64,000 nucleotides of DNA from Brevipalpus yothersi (GCA_003956705.1 QZCP01000523.1:124118-188117), one strand, 5' to 3'; positions 1 through 16,032 are shown, counted from the stretch's first letter. A program made the numbers and translations. Notes: generated from the letters alone by a model not told the origin.

Positions 1-1119
1 CCAACACCATCAATCTTCGGCTTCTCATCTTTTTGTGCTCATCATCCGTCTCTGCCTTGTCTCCTGCGTCCCTCGGTAGCTTCATTTTCTCGGTGCCCAT
101 GGGAAGCTGATCGGATCGAAGACCATCTCTCAATCGTTTGAGATGCCAGATTCATACTCTCTCTCCTCGATTCACTTGTTGGCTTACCTGCGTAGGTGAT
201 AAGGTATTTGCATGAGCCAATTTAGGGCCGTTTTAAGGACGCTAATTCGGTTCCATTGTGTTTCCATGTTCATTTGGAATGCTCCTCTCTTCTTCTACCT
301 CTCACCTGTGGGGAGGCATAGAGAATGGAATGGCTCTACAAGATGAACTATTTACAAGATTCAAATCCCTTGTATCTGATAGCTGGCTTGATTGGTTTGT
401 TGTGATGATTGTAAATGTTGGACAAACGAGAAGTTGAAAAGATTTCATTTGATTTGATCATTCGATCGAAAACATCTTGTAACAAAAGTTTTTACTAGCC
501 TATTTCCAAGTGATACTAATTCTCAAGTAGGAAAGATGAATGATTGGGAACCCCTGAAGGGCTTCTTTGCTCGTCATTTTCATCCATCTTTCTTTATCAT
601 CATCCTTCTCTCTCTCTCTCTTCCTTTTCTCATTCTCTCTTTCTATCCATCTATCCATTTACTCACCTTACCTTTCACTATCTCTTTCCTATTTTCTGGA
701 TGCTATTTCAGTGTCTTTCGTCGGTAACTGACATTTCTTGAGCTGCATTCTTGCCGGCTCATCATCTTGATTCCCAGCATCAGTAGAATCATATTTCTCC
801 ATGTATTCTCTCTATCTCTCTCTCCTCTATTCCCTATCATCTGCATCACGTTTTCTTTTCCTTTATCATTCTTTCATCTTTATTCTTGAGTCTTTCTTAT
901 CATCTTAATCGTTTTCTTCTTATTATTATCCGGTTTTTCTTTCTTCCTCCCTCTTCCATTCTCTTTCTCCCTCACTTTTTCTTCTCATGCTTGCCTCATC
1001 ACCGACTGCTATTCCTTGGCATCTTTGCCACCATCACATTCCTATGGTTCTCTCTCTCCTCCATCGGTCATCCATTTCTACACCTACCAAAGTGAAGTCC
1101 TTCCAAAGCTTTATTTCTT

Positions 1120-1122
<3 letters not shown>

Positions 1123-1168
<46 letters not shown>
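1123..1168. repeat. (CT)n microsatellite
   Basis: Pure dinucleotide run of about 46 bp in the pyrimidine-rich region upstream of PlexA. Confidence 0.95.
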
Positions 1169-1170
<2 letters not shown>

Positions 1171-1620
1171 CCTCTCTTTCTACCATCGATCCATCGTTTT
1201 TCTTCGGCATCTTCGCTCTTTCCTTCTTCCTCCTGTAGTATTTCTCTTCATTTTCGAGCTCTTCGCTTTCCGCTTTCTTTAATCCAATCTAAGAATGAGA
1301 ATAGATACAAAGCGAGAACATCTATCGGAATGAACCACGGCAAAGGCTCACTCACCTCGGATAAAAGATACTATTCTGAGAGTCTTTTTCAATTATTGCT
1401 TAACTTTGACGATTTGTCCGTTCGCAAAACTGCATTCCCTCCATGCTTGATGCTCTTCTTACTTTGTATCGTCTCAACACATCATCTATCATCCTATTCC
1501 ACTCTGTCTTCCATTCTATACTTTTTCTTACATACTTCATCTCCTCTCTCTCTCTTTCGATTTTGCTTTCCCTTCCTTTCTTCTCTTCAATAGGATCCAA
1601 AATTTTCAGAAGTACCATTC

Positions 1621-1652
<32 letters not shown>

Positions 1653-4611
1653 AGTCTATGTAATCCGAGGACAGTTTTGTTTCAAATCACCAGCAGCCAT
1701 GTTGACTCTCTGTGTGCTTCCTTTCTTCAAAACGAATATCCAATGGAAAAGGGCCTCTTTTCAATTCTATCTAATATTATACAAGTATCATGTCGCTCGA
1801 AGTATATAACTTCTCACACTGATCCAATTCAATCCACTTTCTCTCTTTCTATCTTTCTGTGTTTCTTCAATTGATGCGCTTACCAATTCACTTGACTATA
1901 TCTTTTTCCTTCTCTTTCTCTCTCTCTATTTCTAGCAATGCTTTCTCTTTCATTTGAACATTCTCTTAGATCGATTGCTTTTCTTGCAACTGATTTTATG
2001 TTACCTGTGAGCTTCCACAATTGATGAGATGGACATGTAATTAAGATAACTTCCATCACGGAAGGATCTCATCTTGATGCATTAGTTTTCTTCGACGTAT
2101 CCATGGCTATTTGTCCTGCACGCTAAACTATTGAGTATTCTGGAGATGCTCTCTCTCTCTTTTTTCTTCTTTTCCTCTCTATCTCCATCTCCATCTTCAT
2201 CTCATATTTGTTTATTCATTTTTACCACTCAATAAGCTCCTCTCTAGCTACTATTCAAGTTCTTGATCTGAATAAGTATAACAACCTCTCAAAAAAAGAA
2301 TATGCAATGATAAAATCATCCTTCAATGTGCATACATTCATTCATATATACCTTCAAGAATGCTTACATATTATTGAATGGCCTAGTAACTTTCCTTCAT
2401 CCCTAAATCCTTAAATATGTAACGGTCGAGACTGACAAGTAATGTAAGTGTTATACTTCACCAAGGCTGAGTATTCCTCTCTCTTTCTCTCGCCCTTCCA
2501 TAATGTCTAGAAGTTGTTTCTTAGTATGCATGAAAAGTATCCTCTTATGGTGGCGGAAGAGAATGTCAGAAAATGTTATGGAATATCCCTATGATCATAT
2601 TGCTATTGGTTTCTCTACTTTACTTTCCTTCCTCCAAAAATCGATGGAAGCATGTGTATATGTGCTCAAATCAAAGTGGTGTTGCATACTTAATTCAGCA
2701 GCATCACTCTCTTTCACTTTCTCTCTTCCTTTTTCTCTCTCTATCTGATCTTTGATTCTTTGGCCCACGAGAATTCTGATAAAATCCGATTGGATTCATC
2801 TGATTCAAAGTGACCTGTTCTCATAATGAGTAAGCTAACACCTCTTCGGGATTTGAGTTGACTCAACGTTATATGTATATACAAGATACAGCGTGTTGTG
2901 CATTCTATTTCCAATCTACCTCCTTTTTCGATTCCACTTCTACTGCTGGATCAACCACCATGATTCTATGTCTCTTTGCAAGTCACTTGTCGCCTTTTAC
3001 CTGATTGCCTTTAGGTGGATAACTCTTTCTTCTTCCTCTTCTTCCTCTCCTCTCCTCTTCATCCTCTTCTTCTAACATCGCTAACATTTGTATCACTCAG
3101 CATTCTGTCTTTCTTTCTCTCATGTGTGTTCTCACAATCCTCCTCCTGATGTTCAATGTCGCTGATAGAATTGTGGAAAAATCTGCTTGTTCGCTTGAGA
3201 TGAGAGGAAAAACACTAGGAATACAACCTAATTGAACGTGCAATTCGATTGTCAACTTCTGATTTACGCTTGAAAATCAATTCCTTCTCTCTCATCTTCC
3301 TACGTTTGACCGTTGATCTGATAAACTTGAGCATCTCTTTCTCTCTTTCTATCTGCTCTCACTCCTCACGATCATTAGGGCTCATTGCAATTCTGACTGA
3401 ATCTTCATTGCCGATGTCTTCACCCTCACCAGAACTTGTGGGTATATATGTCTCGATATCTACTCTCTTGCTTCATCTCTCCTCACTCTCCTCCCCGTAT
3501 TCCTTTGCTCATGTTCTACATCATCCCATCATAGAGTAGTTATTGGGTTATTTCATCCAAAAATATACTCAATTTCCGATTCCTCTCGTTGACATATACT
3601 CACTTTATCGCTGATTCAGAGAGCTCTATTTTCATTGGTAAATCTTTCTCATGGGATCGTACACATAAATATTTTTTTCCCTCTCTATCCTTCTTTACGC
3701 CACCCATACAGTGTGTTGAATTGGAAATTCACTGGAAATTAACGTAGAATATAGGGGAATCATTTTCCGAGTATCAATAATATATGTAGCCACCTTCGTC
3801 GCTAGTATTGAATTTGTGTGTATGTGATACTCGATTGCTTTCAGGGTGTGAACCCATAAATACCAATTCAGTGAAACCAACTTGATTACTTTTTCGATCG
3901 CTTGTATTCTCGCTCGTACACTTTCATCTCTTTTAGCATCTCTTTCTTTCTCATCTCTTCTCGTGCATCCTAGCAGCAGCGATACCTTTCTCAATGTGGC
4001 AAATATTTCGATTAAATTACATTGTAGCCATTCTACCACCGGCAAAGGGGGAGGAATGATGGCTTATTGTTCTCGTTAAGCTTACCTCTATCCTACATAT
4101 ATGCATGGAGCTGTATACCTCAGTGATGCTGTGTGTGTTTCCATGCTTCTTCTCTCTCTCACTGCAATCCTCTCCATTCTTTCGCTCCACTCACTCGGTA
4201 TTGACTAAATACCCATGAGATTCCCTTTTCTTACTCAATCATCGCCATCATTATGGATGATTTCTTATTGGAAGCACACTTATTCTGTCAATCAATGCAT
4301 CGTTCATCATTCTTGGGTATTAGATGGTGGAGATGCTTGAAATTCTCTTTCCAAATTATTGGCATTTCTGTTTACTTACCTTGTTCACTTTTCTCATCCA
4401 GAACATACTTACAATCTTCCACTCACTTTTTCTAACATTTCTCATGTTTATCTGACTTGTTTCATCTATTTTCTTCTGCCAGTGTAAGATTATGCCTGAT
4501 ACTCGGATGACATTGCCTCTCAAAATTCAAAAATATGTCTTTTTCCATATGACTTTATCTTCATATACTTACACATTTGTCACCTCCACGCTCTCATGTC
4601 AAAGGATCCAT

Positions 4612-4754
<143 letters not shown>

Positions 4755-6073
4755 CTGTTCCATTTTTCAATTAATTTCAACTTCTCATTCTTTTCTTTTC
4801 CAAAATGAAAGATGACCTCTTCCTCTTTTAACATTGAGTACTCTTCATGTATTTCTCACTATCAAAGTATATATTCAGCCATTCTGTCAAGCATCTCTTT
4901 CATCCACTACTCTAATGTCTACTTTAGATACACTCTTTCAATTATTAATATCATATCTCGCTCTCAGTTCCATCTATTTGCTTCTCTCTATTCCTCTCTC
5001 TCCATTTCATCTCGTTTACCCGACACCAGTCCACAATGGATCAACTGTTCATACCAATCACCCACCCACCCCGCCACCCTCTCCCCCTCAAGCCAATAAT
5101 AAACAGAGAGAAAGTAAAAGGGCCTTGATGAATTCACTCCTACTGTCTGTTGAGTGGGCGGTGGTAGTGATGAGGGTTGTTGAGTAGGGGAGTTGAAGCT
5201 CCGTGTATGCCTGTGAATCATATGGAATTGAATCATATATATGAGATGAATATGAATGGTCATTGAATTCGTGGGCTTGTTCGTGTGTTGTGTTCGCTTT
5301 CTGGTGTCTACCTCTCTGTATCTCTCTTCCTGTTCCTCTCTATGTTTTACTATGCTCGATGTCCACCTCTGTGTATGTGTGTGTGTCTATCTTTTCACTG
5401 GACTGCTGATGGATGGTTGTCAGCAACAGCTTTTCAGCATAATCTTTTTTTAATTGCCATATGATTACAGAGGCTCCATTTGTTTCACTTGATTCTGTTT
5501 GAAAATTGTATTACTCCACCGATCATATATTATTCAATTGATACTATATCCGGTGATTTTTTTCTCATTCCATATCTGTCACCATCAACTAAATCACATG
5601 GCCAACCTTACTTTTGATGGCCTTTTTTATTTCTATCTCTTCCTCACACACATACCCATTCACACATACACACACACACGAAACTTTTCTCTCCTGCACA
5701 TGAATGCTTGCGTGAGCATATCTGGACATGTTAAGATAATTTATTCATATATCATAAGATGCGTCCAGACTGTGCTCCAGTTTGTGATGAAAAGAAAGAA
5801 AGAGAGAAAGAGAGAGAAAGAGAGAACTCAAAGGTTTGCAGCTTGAATTTATCTGATTTTTTTCTTCTCCTTCTATCTTTCTTCTCCCTCTCTTGAGCGG
5901 CCCACTTGGGGTCGCAATTCTTTCCCTGTGATTAACTCTCGCCATCATCACCTCCTATGCCATCAAGCATTGAGCATTTCAAACATTCACTTTGCATCAC
6001 GACCATTGATCCCTATCGATTAGCTGCACGCCATCATCATCATTTGTTACAAGTAAGCAGCCAGGCACCATGA

Positions 6074-6109
<36 letters not shown>

Positions 6110-9100
6110 TTTCACCAAGTTCTTGATGATGTATGAAGATGCAATCGGGCTTCTTTCTTTCTCTCTCTCTCTCTCTCTTCCATGTGAACTTGTCCTTTTT
6201 GTAGATCATGTTACCCATTCTATTATTCCAGCATCCCCTGGCCACTTGAATGATAATTTTGCCCTTCCTCTTACCACACTTGCTCTATGTTTCCGGTTTT
6301 CAGCCTATTCTAGATTTATATATATTATTATTTATGCTAATTAATTTCGTGCATCGTGCCCAAGTATACACAAAGAGAGGGAGATTGAGAAAGGAAGAAA
6401 GAGAGAGGCTCTTCAACTTTTTTTCACGAGTAACCTCTCTACACTATCAAGGAATCAAGTTTGATATTTTCTGCTCATTTTGTCTATCCTATGATTCGCT
6501 ATTAGAACACAATCTACTTCAACATCGTCAAAGTTTTCCTCTTTCTTCTCCATCTTCATCATTCTTTCTTTTCTCTTCCACTTTCATCCACAAACTCATC
6601 GCTTACTGGCCCTTCTCTTTTCATCCGCTCTCATGATTTTCGATTTTCATAGTCAACCAGTTCCATGCTTGTTTTATTACTTAACCACTAGCTGCTCCAT
6701 TCACTTGAAAATTAGATTTATTTGTTACATCAATACCCACTCAGTAATTCTTTCCTATTCGTTCTCTCTCCCTCCCTCTCTCTCTCTTCATCCGATCTGT
6801 CTCCACTTTGAATTCCAATCTGGCTTTTCTCTCTCTCGTTTCTCAATCCATTCATTCATCATTGGAATTTCCAGGAAAATGAGGCTCACTGCGTTGAATT
6901 CATCTTGCAGCCAAATGCTCCATGGAATGTTCACTAATTCGATTGCCGATGACAAATATCCATGATGAATAAGTTGCATTCTCAATCCTCTTGCTCACTC
7001 TCTCTTCCCTCATAAAACTACGCCTAAGGCTGATCAAAGGATATATCTTCGAATTTTCACTCCCTCTCTTTGGGAATATTCATGATACAGCATATGATGC
7101 ACTTGCAAAATAGCTGATATTACCTCGCAATTATGTCAAATTGTATTTTGACACCAAGATAATATATATACTCGTAATATTGCCTCTTCACTTTCTATCC
7201 ATAAAGCTCCTGGGTAGTTAAGTTTCTTGTTCATAAAAGATACCTTTGGTTAATTACCAGCTAGAATAATATTAATGTCAGATATTCGCTATACATCACA
7301 GTCACATCTCCATCTCTTCCACTTCTTCCACTCCTAATTTTGAGTAGATATATTCATATTTCATTGGCTTACTTTCTCTCTTCCTCCCTCTCTCCCACTA
7401 GATTTACTCATCAAATTAGTCTCAACAATGGTGGTTACTAATTGTTTCTTACCTTCTATTCTCACGCTATTTTTCATACACTCATGCATGTGTTCATACA
7501 ATTGAGATTTCAGGGGAAAGAGACACACAAAAATTAACTGAAACATGTTTATATACATCTTTTTTCGCTGCCTCTATGAACTAAATGCTTTTACACTAGT
7601 TTCACCATATATCCTGAGGCATGCTTGACTGATGAAGCTTCTTCTTCTTTGCCACTTTCACCGATAACAACAAAAGTCTTTGACCTGATCCCAAATTGTT
7701 GTTGTTCAACATTTACACTAATTGCATCACAATTTTAGCCATAATTCGTATACCATGCATACCCAACAGATGATCAGATGTGTTCATGGGTGCTGTATGG
7801 CACTCGCAAGGTACTTGCCGGATCTATCAAGCTGTATCAGTAAAAAGGGCCAAACACCAAAAAAGAGATTGCTACTCATTATAAGTTCTTGCTCTCATTT
7901 TCTCATCGCACAATACATACTTGCATATTGTACACTTGTGTGTGTCCGTATTTGTATGACTTCATGTTGATATTACACTTTGTGTTCACAAGCCATTAAG
8001 CATAAATATTGTCAGTCAGTTGAAGTTCTTCTGGAATCGATTTTTTTCAAACAGAAAGAGAAAGAATACAACATGGACAAAGGCTGCTATGTATCACATT
8101 TTATTTCATGTGCTGAGAGTGATACTGTTTCCAGTCAATCACAAAGATAGATTAATTCATTCCAGTCAAGCGATCGATAATATAAATTGAGTTTGGATAT
8201 CATTAATTTGATCGCTTTAGTTTCTCTCTCTTTCCTACAGTTAAATCTCTTGTTCATTGTACTAATGTTGACAAAATTTATGCTTGATGAGAAAGTCAAA
8301 TATAGCATAAATGCTATTAATGTATGTGTGTAGGAATACACACATGTACATTGTTCAAAGTGTGTTCGAAACAAAGTTTGAGCTTGCTCATATTGAGCTT
8401 TGTTTGTCGAAGACAAATTTTTACCCATACTTTTACTCACAAGTCAGTTACCTATGGAAATGGTATATGTGTGTGGGTTTTGAGGGAAAATCAATATACA
8501 TATGTGATCCGAAAACGTTAAATTCAAAATAGGTATATTGTGTTAGCTTAACAGGAAAGTGGTCTCACATCTTGTGAGACATAGAGAACACTAAGAAGTA
8601 GGAGAGAACGAGAAAGAGAGAGAGAGAGAGAAAGAAAACACGCATAGAAAAATTTTCATATCTCACCAATTCAATATCAATACATTTTACAGCTTATATC
8701 GAAAGTAAAATTCAAACAGTAGAAGCAATTTTCATGGATGCTGGATGCACAAATGGATAAATTTTGGAGAGAAAATATGCCCTCAGTCATCTCATCTCTT
8801 CATCATCGATCCATGTATACACACACAGGCGATCAAAAGCTAGTATTCTCATGTATCTGAATAAACCACTTGGACAGTGGACACCTAGTAGATGAGTTAG
8901 AGAACAAGTAAACATTTACCTTGATGGTGAATGTTACTTCTTATCCTAGCCTCTCATCTTGGCATAAGCTTTCCACTATTCATGAAGTAGTGGATTTATT
9001 TATCTGGACGTGTTTGTGTATGTGTGTATCAAATGAAGCTCCTGTATAGTGATGGAGAAGAAAAAAGTACTCCACCATTACTACTAGAATAGAAGATATT

Positions 9101-9439
9101 CCTCCATGCTTTTTTTCCTTCTTCTTTTCAATTCGAGGGATCATAGAGAGGCAATGAAAAGTTCCACCAGATTCTTTGTATGAAAAGTATACTATTCTTT
9201 TCTTCGCTTCTTTGCACCCAAATTCCCTCTCTTTTCCTCTGTATGTATGTGTGTGTGTATAAGTGTTGCGGTCATCATGTTGATCAGCTCTTTTTGTGAT
9301 CTTCGCTTCATCCCATTTTGATCTACTCACACAACAAAGTTTGATGATACAGTGGTTATAAAAGTACATGCTTTTAAGGCTTGCTGAAAGGCAGACTGTT
9401 GACAATGTATTCAGCCTTTTATTCACCAGAAAAAGTCTC

Positions 9440-9444
<5 letters not shown>

Positions 9445-9484
<40 letters not shown>
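9445..9484. repeat. (CT)n microsatellite
   Basis: Pure run of about 40 bp in the presumed PlexA intron. Confidence 0.95.
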
Positions 9485-9487
<3 letters not shown>

Positions 9488-9992
9488 GTGACAATTACAT
9501 GTTCACTGCTCAGCTCATCTCGAAAACCGCATTTTGACCGATTCTTTTCTCTGCTGGATTCCAATTCATTTAATGGACTTGACCGACGGTCAACCTTCTC
9601 TCTTATTGGCCTTTTAAACTGCTTTCATCGATCCCATCGGAACACTCTGTTGGAAGCTCCAGAGTCCGATTGTGCTTGGACTCATGTTCACCAACAAGAT
9701 GTTCAACTTCCGTTTCGTGATGGACGATTCAAAGTTTCCCCAAATGATGATCCATGAAGCTCCTGAGAACATGGACACATAAAAAATTCCTATGTCTGAG
9801 TTTTCATCGCGTGTCCTTAATGTACTCTCTTCTTCTCTCTCCCTCTCCCTTTCATCTCTCCACATCACTCTTTTATTCCCTTTTTACCTTTGCTGTTGTA
9901 ACACTTGGCAATATCAGTGCTCTCATTGCTTTGATACATGTACACGCTTAAATGATCTGATGAAACGCAATTCAGTGACACACACATAGATA

Positions 9993-9998
<6 letters not shown>

Positions 9999-10051
<53 letters not shown>
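9999..10051. repeat. (GA)n microsatellite
   Basis: Pure run of about 53 bp. It is one of the few purine-phase tracts on the + strand in the first 20 kb, where C/T-phase tracts predominate. Confidence 0.95.
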
Positions 10052-10053
<2 letters not shown>

Positions 10054-13000
10054 AGTCCAATCTTTTCTCGGTGTGAGCTTCATTTTCCCCAAGGATTTTC
10101 ATCTTCTCATCTTCTCCCGACTCTCGAGCCCGTATCAGTTATCCTTTTCTCATCATTCCCATCTTTTTCCTCTCTTCTTTCTCTTCCTTGATTCACCATC
10201 TTCATCGGAAAGCTCATCTTTACCAGAGCGACATTCACCAATCTTCCACACGAAAGTAGTAATAGTAGGAGAAGTTCAGTGTCCCGCATCTCTCTCTCTC
10301 TCTCTCCTTTCTCCGCACCACTTGCTCTCATCGCATAATCAGCCTTTTCATTTCGATGTTTGATCTCGGATTAGGCTCTAAAATTGCTTGAAAACTTGGT
10401 CTCAAGTGGATAAGTTCTCAATTTTGAATTAAGCCATGTTCTATCTCTCTTTCACTCACTTTTACTTTGCTCTTTACTCGGCCCACTCTCTTTACACTCT
10501 CATTCTCTTCGCCATTTTGCCTCCCACTTTCACTTTTGATACTCTTCCGTCTCAACTTTGTTCTTTCTCAACCGCTATTTTGCATTTATTGACTCTACCC
10601 TGACCACTGGGTGTTTGATGATTTCCGATGGATGAAGAGGTTGAACAATCTATTCTCTTTCTTTTTCTCTCTCTCGCTCTTCATGCTCTCTGCATCCCAA
10701 GTAAATTCAATTTCACTCTATTCTTTTCTTTGGCCCGCCGATATTGGATTCAATTGGGTTATACACAGCTTCGCATTGAGTTGATCGCCAATCGACCATT
10801 GATCTTACACAATGTGATATTGATTTGAAGGGCCCCCTTTACTTATTCAGCCAATGAAAATGGAAGGAGAAAAAGAAAAAGAATAAGTGAGCCAGAGGAA
10901 TGAGAAGAGAGATAGATAGATAGATGGATTGGGAGAAGACACCGAGAATGGTGCATCAGAATTGCTGATGCTGGAGTGGTTTACATTTAATTACCGAATA
11001 ACGTTACCGGTGAATATCCTCGATTCTCTGCATCTCATCTATTTCCCATAGTCTTTGTACGAATAAGAGACTGTATACCCTGCTTATTACCTAGTATACA
11101 AGAGCAAATCTAATCAGTTGGGCCTCAAAGTTGATCATACAGACAAGATGCTGCTCCTCGCCTCTCCTCCTTGTGTGCATCGAATCGCTTTTCCATTCAT
11201 CTCTTATTACATGCTACAATTTGCATCTTTACATTTTTCCTATGTTAATTCTCCTTTGATTCGAGGCTTTCTCTTGCTCTTTCTCTTTCTCTATATCTTT
11301 CTTCTTCCTTCCTCATTATTCTTCATGTGCAACTCGTATTTCTTTTCACTCTGATCTTCTTCGCCCACATTTCCCTGATCGTCTCTCTCTCTCTCTCTCT
11401 TCCACTGGAAGACTAACAAAGCCACCTAGTTTGTACAAAATAGAATTGAATGATATAATGTTTCATTTTTCATGTGGAGAGAAAAGTGTGAGTGATTTTC
11501 TCTATCAACGAGATGAAAGGGTTTTGCTTTCCAGCCAAAGGCTTACCAAGCCAAGCTCCTTCGATGCTCTAGGAAAAATATCGTTGTGGAAGTCTCTTTC
11601 TATCTTTTTCTCTTTCTTTTTCTCCATCAAAATATTAGATTGGAAAACTCTGAGGAAAATCAAAACCAGAGGCATGGGGTAGGGCAAGGGAAAGAATGTG
11701 CTTACCTTTGGGCGTTCTTGATTGCCTGAGAAAGAAAGAATGGAAAAGGAGTGTATGGCAGGGTTAATATCTTCATGAGCATCAGAAACAGACTGGGTGC
11801 GCACATCACTGTGTGGAATCAAGTTTGCTACTAAAAAAGAACTAATGATTATCAACCAGCTCTTCCCTAATTTTGGGGCTTCTCACACCAATCTCTGCCC
11901 CTCCAGAACCCCCCCTCTTTTTATTCTTTTTCGCCATCTCCATCTTCATCTTCATCTTCTTCTACCAGTCCTTCCACTCGATGGAGAAGAGAGATGGAAC
12001 TATTTTTCTATTCCTCACACTGTTTTCAACCCTTCTGCTATTTTGAGCCGTCATAATTTGCCATTGTTTGAATCGGATGTTTGAGGCTAAGAAGTGATTA
12101 TGTGGATCAGCTTGATCACAAAGCCATTATCAGCAAGTGGCTCACTAGTCAAACTCCTTGGCAATGTTCCCTTGCCTCTATTACCCCTCTCTCTCTCTCT
12201 CTTTCTTCATCAACAACATCATGGCTGATTTTTAAATTGAGCTTGCTTTTGTTGTTGCTGTTCTCTCATGGTTCCTGTTCCTGGTTATTTTTTGTTTCCA
12301 CTGAAGTTAAGTTAATACTCTCTATCAATTCTGATGAATCTGGTTTATTCATCCTCAATCGGAAGCTGTACATATACAACACACATACACAAACAGTACA
12401 TTGATGCACAGTATCCATGATGAGGATGAATATTCATGATTTACAACCAGTTCAGGTGATTGCATCAACAACAGCTACTTCATACTACTTTATACTTTAT
12501 ACTAGCTACTAGCTATGTGTATGCATGTTTTGGACTTGATTTCGGTTGAGAAGCTGAAAGGAGAAGCCTACATTCTGTTTGAGTGCACATATTGCATGAG
12601 AGAGAATCCGATAATGGCACAAGATTCGGGATGCTCTTATTTTCTCTCCATGTTGAAGCGGATTTTGATTCCTAATCCTTGTCGATGGAGAATAAGAGTG
12701 GGAGTTGGTGAATGTCTGTGTGTGTGTGTGTGTGTGAATCATAGATGCGTGCATCAATGGGAAAAATAGGGATCGGTATAAAAAGGATGGTTACGATGTG
12801 ATATTCAGCATATAATATGACATAATATCATGGTGGTCGATTCACATTATACTAATTCTCATTAACATGATTGTCATCCTCATCAACTTATTTCAAATTG
12901 AATCTTCTCATGTCATCCATTATTCTTTTATTTTCTCCCTCTTCTGATTATCACTGATCAGTGAGCCTGTGTTTTGGAAAATTGCAGTCAATAGTTCTTA

Positions 13001-16000
13001 CGCACCCATAATTTTTATATTCGTAATATTTGGTTGAGTAGGATAGATATTGCATGATGAATACCTATTATCAATGGTGATTTTTACCTTACTTTTTTCC
13101 TCTGATTCCTTTACTCCTCATTTTCCATTTTATTTCGCCTATCATGTGAACATACATCCCTTGATTCTTCTTCCTTTTCCTCCTTCTCCTCCTCCTTCTC
13201 ATTCTCTTTGGCGATCTTTTCTCGTTTTTTTCCTTCAATTCCGCGTGCGATTCATTTTTTCCATTCTCTCACCCACATTCACAGCACACTATCTTTTTGG
13301 AACCCTATTCTGATTGTCACACTGAATTCTCTGTATTTTATTTTTTTCTCTCTCTCCTATTTGTCTTCTTTCTTTGTTTCTTATCATCCTTCCCTTCTTT
13401 TGACTTAACAAAATTCAAATGGCTTGAACATTTTTACACTTTCACTGGAGCTATACGAATTCCATTCATTTTGTCATGATCTTTGTTCTCACTCTTCCTA
13501 TGATGCTATTCGTTTCGCTTCTTGTTCTATCTGTCTTTCTTTTTCCTCATTATACCATCGGAATATTTGAATAAAGCAAGTTTAACAAGTCACCACAGTT
13601 AACAGTCATTAGAATTTTGAACAATTGTCAAGCATTCAGGTTCCATAGAAAACAAAGTTTTTTCTCTCACAGATAAGGTTCCGTCTTCCTGTACAGAAGT
13701 GCAGGGAGAGAAGGTGAAAAAACATGTGTGTAGCTATCATTTCAAGTGCTTTTCCGTTTTCTTGGATTCAAATGGAAGGGAAAAAGGAAATATCTTCACT
13801 TGATGCATTATTGGCGAAATTCACTTTGCTTAACTTGAAGTGCTAGTCGATGGTAAACAAGGACTCGATAGTGATATACTGACAGGATCGTAAGCAATTT
13901 TTCAGCCATCTCTCTTACAACCATTGTAACCCTATTAGAGCTTGTGATTCAGCTATATTGAGGACATTATAAAATTAATCTGATTAAAGAACTAGACCCT
14001 TTTCCCTAGATCTAGGTAAGCATCTCATGAACTTCAAGTTATCTAAGTTATCCTGGATGAAATTTGGAAATCATTGAGTGAAGGGAAAGTGAGAATCGAT
14101 TTTTCTTCCTTCCTTCCCACACCCAGAGTACATGATAATCAAAGAAATACTTTTCTATCCAATCTAGTATTGAGCTATAGTTTATTGTGAAATTTTTCCA
14201 GAAATGTTCTCCTCACTTCTCTATCTTCCTCTCTAAAAATTTCGACTATATCAATTCAGACAGCGGATGGAGACAGGCGAGCAAACATGAATTTCCATTG
14301 ATAATATGAAGCGTGTAGGCCTTTAAAAGTTTTTTTCTCTCCCTTCTCACACACAATAGATGATAGAAGAACGCCTTTAGCGAACCTTATCACCCAAAGT
14401 AAATTGAATGCAATCGCTCTTCCTTTTTAACCCCAGCAATCATATAGCTTACTTATTCCTTATTATATTCATTTCACTTGGAGCAAAAATATCATCAAAA
14501 AATTGGTAAAATATTCGCAACAGAAAAATTCACAATGAAGTGTGTGTAGGATAGATGCATGAGTTCATCGAATGAAGATGATGGAGTTTACATCTCATCA
14601 TTTTCACGCTCTACGTTGTTGTTGCGAATCACTTGCATGCTGAACACCTCGAGCTTTATACATGTATATTCCAAGTGTAATACTCTCTCACAGTTGTTGC
14701 AATTGTCACTAGCATGGAGAGAGAACCAGAGAAGGAGATTCATACCTATGGAAGCGTGTAATGCAAACATAATTTGCCTTACTTTTTACTCTCTCTCTCT
14801 CTCCTCTACAAGGCATCCCAAAAGTATTTCCTTCATCGTTCCTATGAATTATATTTTGTGGTTTCTTTTTCTAATATGAGATTTGATCCCTCCACCTCGA
14901 AGGGTAGTGAAAGAAAGAGAAAAAGAGTGTGAAGGAATCAGGATTATTTTGGAAAATTCTCAGAATATATAAATCTTTTTGAGGTTGAAAAAGTTTTCCC
15001 CTCTCTTCCATTCACTTTTCAATCAAATAATGATAATATCTATCTGAACCGTGTTTTCTCATACACCCACTTTATACAATACATTTTTTGCTTGATCTCA
15101 AATATCTTTTCCACCGGAATATATATAGTACATTATTATTATTGTATATGCTAAGTATTTCTGCGTGCATGAACCCGAAAGTTTTGTGGTTTCTCATTTC
15201 TCATTCGTGACCGATTTCCTTCAATTGTCATGGAATCTAATACATTTCTTCAGGCTAGCATCTTTTTCCTCCTGATATGTGTATATATATATTGACCAAT
15301 CCAAATTCGATCCGATTGGTCCACATTCGATGAATTCTGAGCTTTTCTTCATCGATATATTGCACACTGACTGCTCGAGGCTGGAATATATTGCCAGTTA
15401 TGGTGTTTCACTCCTTCATTTCGAGTTCATTGGTCAGTGAATTATCAGAAATTCCCTATTCCTGTCCATTTTGAAAGTCAACGGAGCTGAATATCTCTCC
15501 TCTCTGGATTGCTCTTCCATAGAAAATATACACATCTATCCTGTTCATACTCACCAATTCCTCTTCCCTTGTGTGTAGACATGAATTGAATTTATCCACT
15601 TCTTTTCTCGGCTCCTTTTGTACCGATCTTCTCTCTTCTTAAATATTCTCACAAGCGTCTGGTCATCATTGTGTGGTCATCACCATCATTCTTTGCTTCT
15701 TCTTTGCCGCTTGTACTTTCTTTTGTACTTCCATCAATTGCCTGTGTGTGTGAGGAGAGACTGTTTCGCGTTTCCATCTCTCTCTTCCCTCTCAATGTGT
15801 TTGTCTCTCTGTTTTCTATGAGTATGTGATCTGTGTATCTAACAATGTAAGATTTTCATCACAATCTTCTTCCTATCACTTGCTTCTAAGAATATCAGTA
15901 AACTGATGATGGGCTATCATTTTGTGTCCACCGCTTTTCTCATCTTCTATCCATCCTCTCTCTCTTAGCGTCATCTTTTTCTCGTTTTCCTCTTGACCCT

Positions 16001-16032
16001 ATCTTTCTCATTTCCAGTTCACGTTCACTTCG

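Noticed and set aside
3695..4045. 116-codon minus-strand open frame
   Set aside because: Composition is not low-complexity, but no family, signal peptide, splice context or neighbouring coding signal supports it; treated as chance within the presumed PlexA intron.
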